In this document: piece after piece, positions 62,195-64,000 of the stretch
How the letters are laid out: each line of letters begins with the position of its first letter
Numbering within the stretch: the stretch's first letter is position 1
NCBI GenBank assembly: GCA_947454525.1
Contig: CANGJM010000010.1
Coordinates: 1 to 64,000 of the forward strand
Length of the DNA: 64,000 nt
Source: Flavobacteriales bacterium
GTDB lineage: Bacteria; Bacteroidota; Bacteroidia; Flavobacteriales_D; Crocinitomicaceae
Reading direction: 5' to 3'
Notes under the pieces: generated by a model
What the model saw: only the letters and a program-made list of their open reading frames with translations
Databases searched by the model: none
What the model was told of the DNA's origin: nothing
Translations under genes and position numbers: made by a program

Positions 62195-62325
62195 GTTGGT
62201 CGATTTTATCTAACAAATTTAACGAAAATAATAGCTAAAAAAAAGGTGTGAACAATTTCGATAATTATATAGAAAGATTCTAAGATTGAATGGGTTTCCA
62301 TCACCTATTTTTAACCTTATCCAAT

Positions 62326-62520
62326 TCAAGAACCCATTCCATTTCTAAAAAGGATGGCTAAACTGAAAAAGAAAAGGAATACAGATAAGGCAAAAGCCAA
62401 AAGCAAGCCGACAAGCAACTTTACGCCATTGGTTTGACTACTGAATTTCCAAACGATTGGGATGCATAAGAATGGTGTGGCAAACATCAAATACCAACAT
62501 ATTTCACCGATTACATCCAT
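62326..62520 (-). CDS. Small two-helix membrane protein
   Basis: A 64-aa hydrophobic protein with two predicted helices (about 5-24 and 33-57) separated by SSQTNGVKLL. No family recognised. It follows a 99-aa membrane protein gene by 42 bp on the same strand. It has a plausible ATG and codon use like its neighbours, but is short enough to stay uncertain. Confidence 0.5.
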   Translation of the reverse strand: MDVIGEICWYLMFATPFLCIPIVWKFSSQTNGVKLLVGLLLAFALSVFLFFFSLAILFRNGMGS

Positions 62521-62562
62521 TTTGTATTTGATTATATGCGAAGGTCATACATGAATTTTAGC

Positions 62563-62862
62563 TTATTTCCACATTTCCTTGAAATATCGTTTTTGAACGA
62601 AACGCTTTAGGAGGTCAAGAACCAGGAAAAAGATGAAAAAAATCAAAAAGTCTAACAGCAAATGCTTGCTTTTAAATCCATGTAATTGAAACTCCGTATA
62701 CTTTGTGAAAAAGTAAAAATCATACGGCAGTCCTAGTTCAACAAATACGATTTCGTCTTCTAACATCAAGAACATCAATTGAACCATTCCGATTGCCATT
62801 ACTACAACGAAGGAGCGAATGGAATAGTTAATGACGGCTAAAGACAATTTAAAAATGCGCAT
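62563..62862 (-). CDS. Small membrane protein of unknown function
   Basis: A 99-aa protein with two clear helices (about 12-33 and 67-87) and a charged C-terminus (KRFVQKRYFKEMWK). The middle loop has LEDEIVFVELGLPYDFYFFTKY. No family recognised. It may be co-transcribed with the smaller two-helix protein downstream; the right end of the window appears to be a run of unrelated small envelope genes. Confidence 0.6.
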   Translation of the reverse strand: MRIFKLSLAVINYSIRSFVVVMAIGMVQLMFLMLEDEIVFVELGLPYDFYFFTKYTEFQLHGFKSKHLLLDFLIFFIFFLVLDLLKRFVQKRYFKEMWK

Positions 62863-62873
62863 GAATTCCTATT

Positions 62874-62889
62874 TATCTTTGTTTAAATG
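62874..62889 (+). promoter_or_regulatory. Rightward TATCTTTG box with an ATG-led micro-ORF
   Basis: A perfect TAnnTTTG (62874-62881) on the plus strand followed after 5 nt by an ATG at 62887 that reads MNEGEQLKFR then TAA. No longer plus-strand gene follows. It may be a leftover 5' end of a deleted gene or drive a transcript antisense to the 62987-63457 gene. Confidence 0.35.
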
Positions 62890-62986
62890 AATGAAGGTGA
62901 GCAACTCAAATTTAGGTAATAATCCACTGTTTTAGAGATATCAACAGGAATAAAAACCTAGTAGTCCAAATATTTTATCCCCAACT

Positions 62987-63457
62987 TTATTTCGGGATCA
63001 TGATCGACGAGAGAGCAGTCCATGAACCGAAAGAATATACATAACCTTCTTTAAAAAACGTAAGGAATCCCCTTCCTTTATAGGTTTTAAGAAACAACCG
63101 CGAATCGGGATACCCCCCTTTGACAAGCAAAGATCCAGGTAAATCGATTTCAAAATGTTTCTGTTCGATGTACAAATCAAACCTATATTCTAACTGTTCA
63201 TCTAGTTTGTTTCCTTTCAATTCAACATAGAAGTACCTGACTTGATACCTAGAAGTATCCTCCTGATCATCCACTTGCTCATAAGCGATGGTGTCCTTTT
63301 CATGTATGTTCATTTTTACTTTATTTACGCTAATGAACATCGAATCAATGAACATGTATTTATTCTTCTCCGATTTCAACTCATTCCTAAAGTAAAGGGT
63401 GTCCTGTGCATAGACCTCCATACTAATTAGGCAGCATACTAAACACAAAGATTTCAT
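62987..63457 (-). CDS. Small exported protein of unknown function
   Basis: About 156 aa. I set the start at 63457 (MKSLCLVCCLISMEVYAQ), which gives a clean signal peptide cleaved after YAQ; the frame remains open further upstream but the extra part lacks coding character. The mature protein is beta-rich and charged (FIDSMFISVNKVKMNIHEKD, YFYVELKGNKLDEQLEYRFD). No domain recognised. It follows the partial gene at the right edge by 170 bp. Confidence 0.65.
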   Translation of the reverse strand: MKSLCLVCCLISMEVYAQDTLYFRNELKSEKNKYMFIDSMFISVNKVKMNIHEKDTIAYEQVDDQEDTSRYQVRYFYVELKGNKLDEQLEYRFDLYIEQKHFEIDLPGSLLVKGGYPDSRLFLKTYKGRGFLTFFKEGYVYSFGSWTALSSIMIPK

Positions 63458-63627
63458 ATTCAATGCAAGAGGAAACACCTTAAAGACATGAATTATATTA
63501 GCTAAATAAGTAAAAGGTTGGACTGTATTTCTTTGTTTCACAGTACTTAAAAATACAAAAAAAAGTTGGAGATTGATTTTATGAAACACTGTCTTAAACA
63601 CCATCCGAAGGATGACAAATTCAATAT

Positions 63628-64000
63628 TCAAATACTTGCCTTCCATTTTTTATTCAATTCCATCAAGGGTTGATAATTTTTATCTGAAACGAAAAACCTC
63701 AACTTCACTGTTGACTGATTCCATTCAAAATAGATGAAATTCGATTTACCGTCGTCCGGAAAGATCTTCTTAAAATTATCCAATCCTCTTCGACCTTCAT
63801 AACCATTTATCTTCAACTCTAAATGCGCCGTTTCCCCGATGGGTATAGGCTCATCGTTATTGATCTGGATGGTATCGTCAGTGAGGATTAACAGTCCTAC
63901 TTCCTCATCAAACTCAAAGAATTGCATCACCAGGCCTACGGGCAATATCAATACAAGGGATAGTACATTTAACGCAAGAATATTCCAAAAATTAGAATTC
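63628..64000 (-). CDS. Membrane-anchored hypothetical protein, partial at right edge
   Basis: A minus-strand frame that stays open to base 64000, so the N-terminus lies outside the window. The first visible residues form a membrane helix (ILALNVLSLVLILPVGLVMQ), followed by a soluble beta-rich domain (LLILTDDTIQINNDEPIPIG, RFFVSDKNYQPLMELNKKW). A TTG near 63951 is an apparent start only because the window ends. No family recognised. Confidence 0.6.
   Translation of the reverse strand, partial: NSNFWNILALNVLSLVLILPVGLVMQFFEFDEEVGLLILTDDTIQINNDEPIPIGETAHLELKINGYEGRRGLDNFKKIFPDDGKSNFIYFEWNQSTVKLRFFVSDKNYQPLMELNKKWKASI

Noticed and set aside
1..64000. CRISPR arrays, tRNA and rRNA genes
   Set aside because: No regularly spaced direct repeats with unique spacers were seen, and no tRNA cloverleaf or rRNA sequence was recognised by eye. 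A tRNA scan would be needed to be certain.

Overview
The window is a gene-dense stretch of a low-to-moderate GC Bacteroidota chromosome, most likely Flavobacteriia/Flavobacteriales; a Fluviicola/Crocinitomicaceae-like origin is my guess, not something the sequence proves. The evidence is several proteins ending in type IX secretion (T9SS) C-terminal tails, a short RpoD (288 aa), a TonB-dependent receptor, a long GAPDH, DUF-type membrane proteins typical of the phylum, and repeated TAnnTTTG boxes, the Bacteroidota -7 promoter element, upstream of genes. No tRNA, rRNA, IS element or CRISPR array was seen.

Layout. 1-5.6 kb is accessory: a 5'-truncated RHS/YD-repeat gene running off the left edge, an overlapping three-gene signalling operon (seven-TM protein, histidine kinase with a lost G1 aspartate, NarL-type regulator) and a class II Fic protein with short repeats around its start. 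5.7-7.1 kb holds two tandem rhodaneses with a small membrane protein, then an acidic unknown. An SRP (4.5S) RNA gene lies at 7169-7268. 7.35-13.8 kb is one long operon: a ribulose-phosphate-epimerase-like/CBS fusion, a type I-beta DAHP synthase, a KdsC-like phosphatase with an extra N-terminal domain, an alanine/saccharopine-dehydrogenase-like enzyme, a UMF1 transporter, DapD and a small exported protein. 13.9-22.6 kb carries trhO, lgt, a lipoprotein, pdhA-pdhC, an SpmAB fusion, a pirin and a nitroreductase.

22.6-37.3 kb mixes T9SS cargo (an S8 peptidase, two 'NLxxNPSxE' proteins, an Omp28-like protein, and a decayed T9SS tail) with an ACMSD-like decarboxylase, a SIMPL protein, an atypical SDR, a structured repeat element at 28.4-28.7 kb, the operon hpt-adk-obgE-PAP2-crcB, and purK. 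37.3-46.9 kb carries tcdA, two POT peptide transporters, trmB, plsC-gatC-glycosyltransferase, trpS and a YhcG-type nuclease. 47.0-54.8 kb has a TonB receptor, a beta-mannosidase/glycosylasparaginase pair, mltG, an acetyltransferase and dapF. 54.9-59.7 kb has an HtrA protease, rpoD, GAPDH and cmk. The right end is DUF2891 and several membrane or exported proteins of unknown role.

Most notable for follow-up are: the epimerase-CBS/DAHP synthase/KdsC gene set; repeated TAnnTTTG boxes only 3-4 nt before ATG, which predicts leaderless transcripts; the large inverted-repeat element at 28.4 kb; the T9SS tail fragment; and the mannosidase/glycosylasparaginase pair.
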